Shown here: in pieces, positions 1 through 7,618 of the stretch | How positions within the stretch are numbered: the first letter of the stretch is position 1 | How the letters are laid out: each line of letters begins with the position of its first letter | Origin: Nodosilinea sp. LEGE 06152 | Lineage (GTDB): Bacteria; Cyanobacteriota; Cyanobacteriia; Phormidesmidales; Phormidesmidaceae | Assembly: GCF_015207525.1 (NCBI RefSeq) | Contig: NZ_JADEWR010000004.1 | Span: 143,236-207,235, forward strand | DNA length: 64,000 nt | Direction of reading: 5' to 3' | The notes under the pieces: generated by a model | Database searches by the model: none | Told to the model about the DNA's origin: nothing | Seen by the model: the letters and a program-made list of their open reading frames with translations, nothing else | Position numbers and translations under genes: made by a program

Positions 1-96
1 GCGATCGCGGTGGCCATTCTAGCCCTAGTCATCAACGGGCTGCTGCTGGCCCTAGAGCACTACGCCCAACCTCAGCGACGACTGAAGCATGAGTAG
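1..96 (+). CDS. C-terminal end of an integral membrane protein, probably an ABC permease
   Basis: The reading frame is open from the first base and ends at a TAG at 94-96, giving 31 residues. They form a hydrophobic segment (AIAVAILALVINGLLLALEH) followed by a short basic tail (QPQRRLKHE). This is how many ABC importer permeases of the OpuCB/ProW type end, and the permease at 4665-5318 has a similar last helix and tail. With only the C-terminus visible the family is an inference. The gene begins outside the window. Confidence 0.55.
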   Translation, partial: AIAVAILALVINGLLLALEHYAQPQRRLKHE

Positions 97-156
97 TAAG
101 ACAGCAGTTACGGCTTGCGAAGTCACTATCTCTATAATCCGCCATGGCAGGGCAGT

Positions 157-271
157 TATAGCCATCGCCAGGACAGTTAGGACATGCCAGAGCTTCTGGA
201 GCGATGGCTATACGCCAGTTCGCCGCCCCAGTTTTCGCCAATGGCGGTTACTGATGTCCTAAGCGAACTGG
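157..271. repeat. Three interlocking inverted repeats in the 97-469 gap
   Basis: The gap between the partial permease and the hydroxylase gene has no convincing gene. It contains three perfect inverted repeats: TATAGCCATCGC at 157-168 with its complement at 201-212, TTAGGACAT at 177-185 with its complement at 254-262, and CCAGTTCGC at 215-223 with its complement at 263-271. The second pair straddles arms of the first and third, so the three stems cannot all form as a simple nested hairpin. It may be an eroded mobile or palindromic repeat, or a structured RNA. The rest of the gap (272-469) is AT-rich and shows nothing I recognise. Confidence 0.6.
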
Positions 272-469
272 CCACCGCTATATATGGAAACTGTCGGCAT
301 AATAAATCGTTAGACCGTCTTTTGTAAGCCGTTACAGAATTGGTAAATCGCGAATATTTGAGAGCCAATTATGCAAATAGTATTCAATTTTGGTTTTCGA
401 GAGCAGCCACATTAGAACCACATCCAGAATCAGTAAGCAGTAGAAATCAAATAGGACTTACTGAAAGGA

Positions 470-1975
470 TTAGTTAAAAAATCTAACATGTCCATCAGCG
501 AAATCTTCCTCATGGAGGCATTTTGCATCAACTCCCAAGTCTTTCAAATAGACTTTAATTGTTCTTTTGAACCCAGCAGGACCGCAGATATATACTTCTG
601 GGCTAATCTGATTTTGAAGGGACTGAGCAAGAATATCTTGATCCAATCGTCTTTGACCACTGATAAAATATAAAGCTGAAAAATTATCATACCTATCGCT
701 AAGATCCTTGATTTCCTGGGAGAAGATCGTTCCTTCTCTGCTTTTATTAGCATATAGTAGGACCACCCTACTGTTTTTTTCCTTTGCCAGAATCGACCTG
801 ACCATCGAATGAATAGGTGTAATGCCACTGCCCCCAGCAATCATTAAATAATTTTTACTTTCGCTAGGGTTGAGCCATACATTAAATTGTCCCCAGGGAT
901 ACAAAGCCTGAATTTCATCCCCAACTTTGGCCTCATTCCTTAGGTAAGTAGTCACCACACTGTGCTGCTTCACCGTAATTCGTAAAAAATTATCTATTAC
1001 AGGAGAACTGCTAAGAGAGAAAATACGCTCATATACTTTACCTCTAACTTTGATGCAGAGATTGATATGTTGCCCTGGTAGATAATTATAGAAGTTTTCG
1101 TCTTCAGGCTCAAAATAAATTGAGGTGGCTTCGTGAGTCTCAGGTATAATCTTGGAAATCTTGATTGTTCTGTATATTGAATTATCAACGATTCTTGCTG
1201 AATTTTTACGGTTTTTTACCTGACTTACAGTCCGGTCATAGTCATCAAACTCTGTGCCGAAAAAAAGATCCCAGAATCTTAGAGATAGCCCATAGTTGCC
1301 GTTGTATCTCGTATGGTGCTGATTGTGATGGGTACTGTTAACCAGGTATTTTAGGGGTGTTCTTTCAAAGAACTTTGGATAAAATTCATAGCCAAGATGA
1401 GATTTGAGATTATTTAACAAACCTACGGCCAGATTAATTCCAATGGCTAAAGTACTGACCGGAAACAAGAAAATCGAAATATAAACCCACCCCGAAAGAA
1501 TTAAAGGCTCTAGGAAGTGAAACGACAGCGTGGTGTAAGGAGTGACATCCAAGCTTTGATGATGAACCGCGTGAATATACCTGTAAAGTGCTGGATGGTG
1601 AAGCCCTCTATGGGCAAAGTAAAACCAAGCATCGCCTATAATCCACAGTATTACCACGTTGAAAATTAGATATCCAAGCCCGTACTGACTGGGATCAGTA
1701 TAGATTTTGGTGTAACCCATTTGCTGCAAGATAAGCACAATGGGAGTTGTGAACAGACCTGCCAGCACTACAATTGCGCTGTTTTTGATTTCTTGCCGAA
1801 TCTGCACCGAGCCAGCGCGTTTAACAGGTTGAATGCGGAAACGCTTAAACTTAGAAGCAAAGACTTTCCAGACAAGGAAGTAAACAATCGTTATCACCAG
1901 CATTTGAGATACAAACGACTGAAGAAAACTCTGAACAACAGATTCAAGAAACTGATAAATTTGCTGCGGATCCAT
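470..1975 (-). CDS. Fatty acid hydroxylase/sterol desaturase family protein fused to a flavin reductase domain
   Basis: This 501-residue protein has two parts. Residues about 20-250 are a membrane di-iron hydroxylase of the sterol desaturase/fatty acid hydroxylase superfamily, with several hydrophobic segments and the histidine clusters HRGLHH (122-127), HAVHH (135-139) and HHNQHH (216-221). Residues about 265-501 are a ferredoxin-NADP reductase-like module with the flavin motif RIFSLSSSP (317-325), the nucleotide motif GGSGITP (381-387) and CGP (464-466). It ends without a 2Fe-2S ferredoxin domain. The fusion suggests a hydroxylase that carries its own NAD(P)H reductase; the substrate is unknown. 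The ATG start lies 9 bp downstream of the MarR gene's stop codon, so the two are probably one transcript. The gene is AT-richer than most of the window, which suggests transfer. Confidence 0.85.
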   Translation of the reverse strand: MDPQQIYQFLESVVQSFLQSFVSQMLVITIVYFLVWKVFASKFKRFRIQPVKRAGSVQIRQEIKNSAIVVLAGLFTTPIVLILQQMGYTKIYTDPSQYGLGYLIFNVVILWIIGDAWFYFAHRGLHHPALYRYIHAVHHQSLDVTPYTTLSFHFLEPLILSGWVYISIFLFPVSTLAIGINLAVGLLNNLKSHLGYEFYPKFFERTPLKYLVNSTHHNQHHTRYNGNYGLSLRFWDLFFGTEFDDYDRTVSQVKNRKNSARIVDNSIYRTIKISKIIPETHEATSIYFEPEDENFYNYLPGQHINLCIKVRGKVYERIFSLSSSPVIDNFLRITVKQHSVVTTYLRNEAKVGDEIQALYPWGQFNVWLNPSESKNYLMIAGGSGITPIHSMVRSILAKEKNSRVVLLYANKSREGTIFSQEIKDLSDRYDNFSALYFISGQRRLDQDILAQSLQNQISPEVYICGPAGFKRTIKVYLKDLGVDAKCLHEEDFADGHVRFFN

Positions 1976-1984
1976 CTTAGTTAT

Positions 1985-2434
1985 TTACAAGTGGTTTTGG
2001 TTGATTTCCTGAAGCGTAGCAATCAGTTCTCTGGTGTGATTTACACCAAAAAAGACCTCATTGGCCTTCCCGAGTACCATAGCCGTATCTTTTGCTGTGA
2101 CTATGCCTGCCTCGGTTATTTCAACTTTCTTAGCTCGTGGGTCAGAAGCCGTTTGGCGCGTTATCCACTGCTTCTTTTCTAGGCTTTTCAAGATCTTGGA
2201 GGTGTTCATCATTGAACCTCCTGTCACCCGAGCTACATCAACTTGAGTAACTTCACTGAGCCTTGCGGACAATTGCAAGATTGAGATGAGGTGAAAACAC
2301 TCTCCCTGGCTGGCATTAAACTCCTTGAGCTGTTGGTTGACGTACTTTTCCCATTTATTCGACAACTGCCAAATTAGAAACCCAGCAAAATCCTCCGGGT
2401 TAGGCGCGTTTACGAATAGTTGATCGATGCTCAC
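1985..2434 (-). CDS. MarR family transcriptional regulator
   Basis: The product has 149 residues with a winged-helix core (about 45-115): TQVDVARVTGGSMMNTSKIL is the recognition-helix region and DPRAKKVEITEAG is the wing. MarR proteins are dimeric, often ligand-sensing repressors. The GTG start is supported by a GAGGAG ribosome binding site seven bases upstream. It is the first gene before the hydroxylase-reductase fusion, on the same strand with a 9-bp gap, so it most likely controls that gene and itself. Its promoter contains a palindrome (2455-2466) suited to a dimeric repressor. Confidence 0.88.
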   Translation of the reverse strand: MSIDQLFVNAPNPEDFAGFLIWQLSNKWEKYVNQQLKEFNASQGECFHLISILQLSARLSEVTQVDVARVTGGSMMNTSKILKSLEKKQWITRQTASDPRAKKVEITEAGIVTAKDTAMVLGKANEVFFGVNHTRELIATLQEINQNHL

Positions 2435-2450
2435 GATTGTCTCCTCGTTT

Positions 2451-2480
2451 AATATAAACTAGTTTACTATAAACAGTCAA
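2451..2480 (-). promoter_or_regulatory. Promoter and candidate MarR operator
   Basis: Reading the minus strand, TTGACT (2475-2480) and TATATT (2451-2456) are separated by 18 bases, a good sigma-70 type promoter for the MarR-hydroxylase pair. The perfect palindrome TAAACTAGTTTA (2455-2466) sits between the boxes and touches the -10, where a bound repressor would block RNA polymerase. Binding by the encoded MarR protein is inferred. The remainder of the 2435-2667 gap shows no gene. Confidence 0.65.
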
Positions 2481-2667
2481 GACTTGCTTTCAAACGTAGT
2501 TGTTTGCGCTGAGATGGGGTCTAACTCTGCGCTGAAGCGGCAAATAGAACTTTTGTACTGTGTCTCTAGCGTTCCTGTCGCCGCTTATCTTTGTCGTTAT
2601 GTGGCTTCCTTTCTGGAGTAGGGTAGCAACCTAAATCTTATCCGTCGGGGTTCGGTTGAGTCATTAA

Positions 2668-3312
2668 TTAGGAGTGCCTTATACCCGCCAGAATAAATGA
2701 GGTCGCCTCTTCTATGTGTTCTTCAATCATTTCTGAACTTAGACGGTCAACATTTGGCACTAGATGTTTCCAATTTTCATGCACAGTAAAGTAGAACAGG
2801 CAAACGCTCAAGATATAAGTTAGAGCCAAAAACGGTTTAAGAGGGCGAAAACATCCTTCCGCCATGCCTTGCTCTAGAATCTTGAGTAAATACTCATGCA
2901 GGCACAAAACGTTACACTCTTTAAAGTAAATTCCTTGATTTTGGCTTGCCTCTTGAAACCACAGCATTTGCCGTTGCGGGTTTTTAGCCTCATTTGTGAT
3001 CGCGATCCGAATGATTTGCTTCAAGGCTTCATCAGGAGATAAACCATCAAAATTTAACTCTCCAAGCGTGGATTGGACTTCATCGATTGGGCGTTGTAGA
3101 ACGGCCTTGTACAAATTTTCCTTATTTTCAAAGTAGTAGTGAAGTGATGCAGTTGTGACTTGAGCGAGATCCGCGATCGCACTCAGCCGTGCGCCACTTA
3201 AGCCATGCCGCGAAAATTCTTGCTCTGCGGCATCCAAAATTCGCTGCTGTGTGAGTTGGGCATCACGAACAGCGTGGGTGGATTTTGCGTCTCGTTTACT
3301 GGGTCGAGTCAC
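2668..3312 (-). CDS. TetR/AcrR family transcriptional regulator
   Basis: The product has 214 residues. The N-terminal helix-turn-helix (about 22-68) contains the family pattern QQRILDAAEQEFSRHGLSGARLSAIA followed by TTASLHYYFENKENLY, typical of the TetR DNA-binding domain. The C-terminal all-helical part should bind a ligand and dimerise. The start is GTG; an ATG five bases upstream is out of frame. The gene is divergent from the Rieske oxygenase at 3448, and a perfect 20-bp palindrome lies over that gene's promoter, so it very likely represses the oxygenase. The ligand is unknown. Confidence 0.9.
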   Translation of the reverse strand: MTRPSKRDAKSTHAVRDAQLTQQRILDAAEQEFSRHGLSGARLSAIADLAQVTTASLHYYFENKENLYKAVLQRPIDEVQSTLGELNFDGLSPDEALKQIIRIAITNEAKNPQRQMLWFQEASQNQGIYFKECNVLCLHEYLLKILEQGMAEGCFRPLKPFLALTYILSVCLFYFTVHENWKHLVPNVDRLSSEMIEEHIEEATSFILAGIRHS

Positions 3313-3385
3313 GACATTCTAATAAAATTTTTGCCTTTCCATCGTAGCAAGGAGTCTGCCAAGCCGAAGACATCCAATCCTCGGC

Positions 3386-3432
3386 TTGACGGAAGGACAA
3401 GGATTCGATAAACTTACTAATTAATTAGTAAG
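3386..3432 (+). promoter_or_regulatory. Rieske oxygenase promoter with 20-bp palindromic TetR-type operator
   Basis: TTGACG (3386-3391) and TAAACT (3409-3414) are 17 bases apart and form a plausible promoter. Overlapping the -10 and the expected transcription start is CTTACTAATTAATTAGTAAG (3413-3432), a perfect 20-bp palindrome that ends 15 bases before the ATG. A smaller inverted repeat, AAGCCGA/TCGGCTT, spans 3361-3387. Length, symmetry and position fit a TetR-family operator, with the TetR gene directly upstream and divergent. Confidence 0.75.
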
Positions 3433-3447
3433 TAGTTACAAGCAGTC

Positions 3448-4437
3448 ATGAATCAATTGCAAGGCGCACCGTGGCTTTTGGCGCATCGTTCCATGCTGAA
3501 GCCCAATCAACCGATGAAAATTTCACTATTGGGTAATGATTACGTTCTTTGGCAAGACAGCCATGGCAACATCAATGCCTTGCCAAATGCTTGTCCTCAT
3601 ATGGGTGCAATGCTATCTGAGGGTTGGTGTGTGACTCAAGCTGATGGCAGTAGTGAGATCGCTTGTCCCTTTCATGCCTTGAAATTTGACAGTTTAGGCT
3701 GCACTGTTCTACCAGGATCGAATAAACAGACCAAATCGCTTTTGCAGCCGCTGGAATTAATTATCCAGGGGGATTTTATTTGGTCATACGGCAGCTATGA
3801 GCCGAAAATCCCAATTCCTGCAATTATGAATGAGATTGCCACAGAATACGAGTTTATTGGTGTGACAGGAGAACGCAGCATTCCAACCGACCTTTTGAGC
3901 TTGCTACTCAACATGCACGACTATAATCACCAAAACGGCACTCATCGAGAATTATTTGAGATTGAAGAAGTGCAAATGAAACAGTTCATTGATGAGGGGT
4001 TGCATTCTCATGCATATTTGTCACAACCCCGCAAACAACCTACATTGCGTGACATCTTAAGAAACCCTGCTCAGCTTGCGATGCCAAAGGTGCTAGAGGC
4101 ACATCTAGAAAACTTTTTTCCGTTCATGGGATTGTTGCATGGTGAAGATAAGCTATTGAGCCTTAAGGAATGTCACTTTTATCTTCCAGAAGCCGAGCGG
4201 CAATCTCGTGTATTTGTGTTGATGTATATAAAGGCACATTCCCCGATTGCACATTTGCTTAAAAGTAATCTGCTTAAGTTGATCGATGTAGTTGTGGATC
4301 AAGATGCAAGGATTTTAGAAAGGATCTATGCGAATGCACCACAGCGTATAAAGCTAAATAATGAAATAGGAATGGATTGGGTACGACGAAATTTTGAGAG
4401 CTTTCCAGCAGTCGTCGAACCCAATCTATCCCGGTAA
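3448..4437 (+). CDS. Rieske non-heme iron oxygenase
   Basis: The 329-residue protein has an N-terminal Rieske domain with the 2Fe-2S ligands C49-x-H51 and C73-xx-H76 (CPHMG, CPFHA). A catalytic domain follows with D158, H161 and H166 in the spacing D-x2-H-x4-H expected for the mononuclear iron site of ring-hydroxylating oxygenases. Such enzymes take electrons from a separate reductase and oxidise aromatic or lipid-like substrates. No dedicated ferredoxin or reductase gene is adjacent; the nearest reductase module is the C-terminal half of the protein at 470-1975, and a link between them is only inference. Lower GC than the downstream genes suggests it arrived together with the TetR, MarR and hydroxylase genes. 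Confidence 0.88.
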   Translation: MNQLQGAPWLLAHRSMLKPNQPMKISLLGNDYVLWQDSHGNINALPNACPHMGAMLSEGWCVTQADGSSEIACPFHALKFDSLGCTVLPGSNKQTKSLLQPLELIIQGDFIWSYGSYEPKIPIPAIMNEIATEYEFIGVTGERSIPTDLLSLLLNMHDYNHQNGTHRELFEIEEVQMKQFIDEGLHSHAYLSQPRKQPTLRDILRNPAQLAMPKVLEAHLENFFPFMGLLHGEDKLLSLKECHFYLPEAERQSRVFVLMYIKAHSPIAHLLKSNLLKLIDVVVDQDARILERIYANAPQRIKLNNEIGMDWVRRNFESFPAVVEPNLSR

Positions 4438-4664
4438 TTGCTAGCCACGTAACAACGTCTATGCACGCCGACCGTTGAGAGTTGATTGGTATGATGCAAA
4501 GGTTATCTGCGGCGGGTGATGGGCGACGTCATGCAGAAGCTTCATCAATACTGATAGCTAGACTTAATTGTGCGTTTGCTGCGTGCCTGTTTGTGTGACT
4601 GAAACAGAACGTTGTCAAAGCAGGACTGACCCATGACTACTGAATCCGTAACGCTGAGTTAACC

Positions 4665-5318
4665 CTACGCCGATCGCACCCCCGGAGCCTGCGCGGCTCG
4701 CTGCACTGCACTCAGACCCAGCTCCGCCAGCAGCGCCAGCAGCGCCACGGGTACCGCCCCCACCAGCAAAATCGCCGGGTCGTAGGCGGCAAAACCCAGC
4801 ACAATAAAGGCCCCTAGCCCACCAGCGCCCACAAAGGCCGCCAGGGTAGCGCTGGCGATCACCTCCACCGTGGCGGTTTTGATGCCCGCAACAATCACCG
4901 GCAGCGCCAGGGGAATTTCGACGGTTTTGAGAATGTCGGCGGGGGGCATACCCATGCCCGTGGCGGCCTCGCGAATGGCGGGGCTAATGTTGCGAAACGC
5001 CACGTCAGTGCTGATTAGAATCGGCGGCATTACCAGCAGCGTGAGGGCCAGCACGGCTGACGAAAAGCTCAGGCCCAGCACCGGCACCGCCAAAAACAGC
5101 ACCGCCAGGCTGGGTATCACCCGCAGTGCATTGAAGCTGTTGAGCATGACGGTAGAAACGACCCGCGATCGCGCACTCCACAGCCCCAGCGGTAGCCCCA
5201 CCAGCAGCCCAATCGCCAGGGGCACCGCCACCAGCAGCAGGTGTTGTTGCAGGGCGGTGAGAATGCGATCGCTGTTGTCCAGCGCGTACTGGTAAGCATT
5301 TTGCAGAGTCGGTAGCAT
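4665..5318 (-). CDS. ABC transporter permease, OpuCB/ProW (osmoprotectant) type
   Basis: The product has 217 residues, the usual size for OpuCB/OpuBB permeases, and about five or six hydrophobic segments. The EAA loop that docks with the ATPase is clear (EAATGMGMPPADILKTVEIP, about 137-156). NSFNALRVIPSLAVLFLAVP and the final AFVGAGGLGAFI are typical of the glycine betaine/carnitine/choline permease family. There is no matching ATPase or binding protein directly beside it; the ATPase at 5387 is of the sugar type. The partial permease at 1-96 has a similar C-terminus. The substrate is inferred from family only. Upstream, 4438-4664 shows no gene. Confidence 0.82.
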   Translation of the reverse strand: MLPTLQNAYQYALDNSDRILTALQQHLLLVAVPLAIGLLVGLPLGLWSARSRVVSTVMLNSFNALRVIPSLAVLFLAVPVLGLSFSSAVLALTLLVMPPILISTDVAFRNISPAIREAATGMGMPPADILKTVEIPLALPVIVAGIKTATVEVIASATLAAFVGAGGLGAFIVLGFAAYDPAILLVGAVPVALLALLAELGLSAVQRAAQAPGVRSA

Positions 5319-5386
5319 CGGCTAGACCTGGGGCACCATAGTCCTTACCTTATCTCGAGTTTGGTACAAGCACAGTGTCAAAGAAT

Positions 5387-6454
5387 TCATGCGCTAAGCC
5401 GCTGTTCGGTTTCACCGTCGAACCAGTGGATAGTTTCTGGCGGCAGAGCCAGGGTTAAATTCTCTCTGCTCCAGGTGGCATCGGCGGGGAGAATGGCGCG
5501 GAGGCTGAGGCTCGGGTCGCCCTGCACCTTAAGGCTGACCAGGTCATGCATACCCAGGTTCTCGACCAGAAACACGTTGCCCGTAACAGTCAAGGCATCG
5601 CCTGGGCGGGGCAGCCGCAGGTGCTCAGGGCGAATGCCAAGAATGACTGAGGAAGAATGGACCCCAGCGGGCAGCGGTACCCGAAAATTGCCCAGCACCA
5701 CATCATTGCCGGTGCGGCTTAGGGGAAACAGGTTCATTTGAGGGCTGCCGATGAAGCTGGCCACAAATCGGTTGGCGGGGGTTTTGTAGATCTCGTGGGG
5801 GTGGCCCAGCTGCTGCAAATAGCCGTTGCTCAGCACCGCCACCTTGGTCGAGAGGGTCATGGCCTCGGTCTGGTCGTGGGTGACATAGACAATGGGCGAT
5901 TTTTGGTCGGCAAAAATTTGTTTCAGGTCGGCCCGCACCTGCTCACGCAGCAGGGCATCCAGGTTGCTGAGGGGTTCATCGAGCAAAAACACGTCGGGGT
6001 TGCGCACCAGGGCGCGGGCCAGGGCCACCCGCTGTCGCTGACCACCTGAGAGCTTGGCCGGCTTGCGATCAAGTAGTGGGTCGAGGCCCAGCACCCCAGA
6101 CGCCTCCTGCACTCGCTTTTGAATGTCGCCCGCTGGCAGATGGCGCAGCTTCAGCCCTGAGGCGATGTTCTCGCCCACCGTCATGTGGGGGTAGAGGGCG
6201 TAGCTCTGAAATACCATGGCGATATTGCGATCGCCCGGTGCTAGGCGGCTAACATCGCGATCGCCAATCAGCACCCGGCCCTCGGTGGGCTGATCTAGCC
6301 CCGCAATCATCCGCAAAATCGTCGATTTGCCGCAGCCCGATGGCCCCACCAGCGTCAAAAACTCGTTGTCTTCTACTGTCAGATTGAGCCTCTTAACCGG
6401 CACAATGTCGCGGCTGTAGGCTTTGGTGAGGTCTTGCAGTTCGAGTTTAGCCAT
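5387..6454 (-). CDS. ABC transporter ATP-binding protein, MalK/UgpC/GgtA type
   Basis: The 355-residue ATPase has Walker A GPSGCGKST (37-45), the Q-loop FQSYALYP, signature LSGGQ (135-139), Walker B VFLLDEP and the switch histidine H193 (VYVTHDQTEAM). The region after about 240 is the regulatory TOBE/OB extension found in carbohydrate importers. It energises the two permeases at 6620 and 7619, and is last in the operon order binding protein, permease, permease, ATPase. It is separated from the preceding permease by a large G-rich inverted repeat that may lower its expression. Compatible-solute uptake (glucosylglycerol, sucrose or trehalose) is a likely role in a cyanobacterium, but the sequence alone does not fix the substrate. 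Confidence 0.92.
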   Translation of the reverse strand: MAKLELQDLTKAYSRDIVPVKRLNLTVEDNEFLTLVGPSGCGKSTILRMIAGLDQPTEGRVLIGDRDVSRLAPGDRNIAMVFQSYALYPHMTVGENIASGLKLRHLPAGDIQKRVQEASGVLGLDPLLDRKPAKLSGGQRQRVALARALVRNPDVFLLDEPLSNLDALLREQVRADLKQIFADQKSPIVYVTHDQTEAMTLSTKVAVLSNGYLQQLGHPHEIYKTPANRFVASFIGSPQMNLFPLSRTGNDVVLGNFRVPLPAGVHSSSVILGIRPEHLRLPRPGDALTVTGNVFLVENLGMHDLVSLKVQGDPSLSLRAILPADATWSRENLTLALPPETIHWFDGETEQRLSA

Positions 6455-6470
6455 GATGTTAGGAGTGGAT

Positions 6471-6610
6471 GGGTGGGCGGGTAGATGAGTGAGGGGGTGG
6501 ATGGGTGGACGCGTGGGCGGGTGGGTGGGAGCGCGGGCGGGTGGGCGGGTGGTAGGGACGGCAGAGAAACTAGCAGTATTTAGTTCACCTACTCATCCAC
6601 CCGCCCACCC
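6471..6610. repeat. G-rich inverted repeat between permease and ATPase genes
   Basis: Arms at 6471-6490 (GGGTGGGCGGGTAGATGAGT) and 6591-6610 (complement) match at 19 of 20 positions. The inter-arm region, about 6491-6555, is a run of GGGTGGGCGGG-like units rich in G-triplets on the plus strand. The right arm begins about ten bases after the stop codon of the upstream permease on the minus strand. It could fold as a very stable hairpin or, as single-stranded DNA, form G-quadruplexes. Pieces of the same motif recur at about 8532-8550. Confidence 0.75.
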
Positions 6611-6619
6611 ACTACCCGC

Positions 6620-7507
6620 CTACCCCTTCACTGAGCCTGAGGTGAGACCCTGCACAATGCGGCGCTGGAAGAACAGCACCAGCAGCACCAGGGGCAGGGT
6701 GCCAACCACCGTGGCCGCCGCCAAAGGGCCGTAGGGCACATCAAACAGGGTGGTGCCGCCGAGCTGGGCGGCGGCGACGGGGATGGTTTTCATCTCTTCG
6801 CGGGTCATGAAGGTGAGGGCAAACAGGTACTCATTCCAGGCGAAGATAAAGGCCAGAATGCCGGTGGTGACCAGGGCGGGCAGCGTCATGGGCAGCACAA
6901 TGCGCCCTAGCATTTGCAGGGTGTTGTAGCCATCTACGCGGGCCGAATCTTCTAAATCTCTGGGCAGCTGCTGAAAGAAACTGCGCATGACCAGAATGGT
7001 CAGAGGCAGGTTGATGGCGGTGTAGGGAATAATCAGCGCCAGGTAGTTGTTGGCCAGCCCAAAGGCCCGCACCACTTCGAGCAGGCCCAAAAACAGCAAA
7101 ATGTAGGGAAACAGCGTGACCACCAGCACCAGGGCCAAAATCACCTGCTCTCCCGGAATCCGCAGGCGAGCCAGGGCGTAGGCCGCAGGCGACCCCAGCG
7201 CCAGACACAGCAGCGTCGAAACAATCGCCACCAGAGCGCTGTTGAACATGTAAACGTAAAACTGGTTGCGCCGAAATAGATCTAGGTAGTGATCAAAGGT
7301 GAGCTGGTTGAGGCCAGGAAGGTACACCACCGAGTCGGCGGTGATGGCGGCGTTGGTTTTAATCGAGGTCAGCACCTGCCACAGCACCGGGGCCAGGCTG
7401 AAGAGGACCGTAAAAGCGATCGCCACCCACAGCAGCACCCGCATCCAGGGAATGCCGCGATCGCGGGATTGAGAAGGAGCAGGGGTGGTTTGAGGAACGG
7501 TGGTCAT
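6620..7507 (-). CDS. Carbohydrate ABC transporter permease, MalG type
   Basis: The 295-residue inner-membrane protein has an N-terminal cytoplasmic tail, six expected transmembrane segments and the EAA-type coupling loop LEDSARVDGYNTLQMLGRIVLPM (about residues 195-217). The start MTTVPQTTPAPSQSRDRGIPW leads into the first helix, as in MalG/GgtD-like subunits. It pairs with the MalF-like permease at 7619 to form the membrane channel of one importer. A hairpin-forming repeat lies in the 111-bp gap upstream. Confidence 0.9.
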   Translation of the reverse strand: MTTVPQTTPAPSQSRDRGIPWMRVLLWVAIAFTVLFSLAPVLWQVLTSIKTNAAITADSVVYLPGLNQLTFDHYLDLFRRNQFYVYMFNSALVAIVSTLLCLALGSPAAYALARLRIPGEQVILALVLVVTLFPYILLFLGLLEVVRAFGLANNYLALIIPYTAINLPLTILVMRSFFQQLPRDLEDSARVDGYNTLQMLGRIVLPMTLPALVTTGILAFIFAWNEYLFALTFMTREEMKTIPVAAAQLGGTTLFDVPYGPLAAATVVGTLPLVLLVLFFQRRIVQGLTSGSVKG

Positions 7508-7560
7508 GGGGATTTTAGATTGCGGATTTTTGGACTTGTAGTGAGCTTGTCGAACTATTG

Positions 7561-7608
7561 GGGATTTTGGACTGGGCTTGGAGGTTAAGCGGTTTCTACT
7601 CCAAAATC
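7561..7608. repeat. Intercistronic inverted repeat between the two permease genes
   Basis: GGATTTTGGA at 7561-7570 is perfectly complementary to TCCAAAATCC at 7599-7608. Related GATTTT-rich fragments lie at 7511-7530. It lies between the MalF-like and MalG-like genes and may be an RNA-processing or attenuation hairpin or an eroded repeat. Confidence 0.55.
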
Positions 7609-7618
7609 CAAAATAAAT

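Noticed and set aside
544..840. Minus-strand frame of 98 codons inside the hydroxylase gene
   Set aside because: It overlaps the well-supported fusion gene in another frame and has no family-like motifs.
1721..2182. Plus-strand frame of 153 codons across the hydroxylase and MarR genes
   Set aside because: Antisense to two recognisable genes; composition is that of a reverse-strand shadow.
4438..4664. Possible pseudogene after the Rieske gene
   Set aside because: No frame with recognisable protein remains could be found.
6489..6734. Gly/Arg/Val-rich 81-codon frame over the G-rich repeat
   Set aside because: It translates the GGGTGGGCGGG units into low-complexity peptide and overlaps the permease gene.
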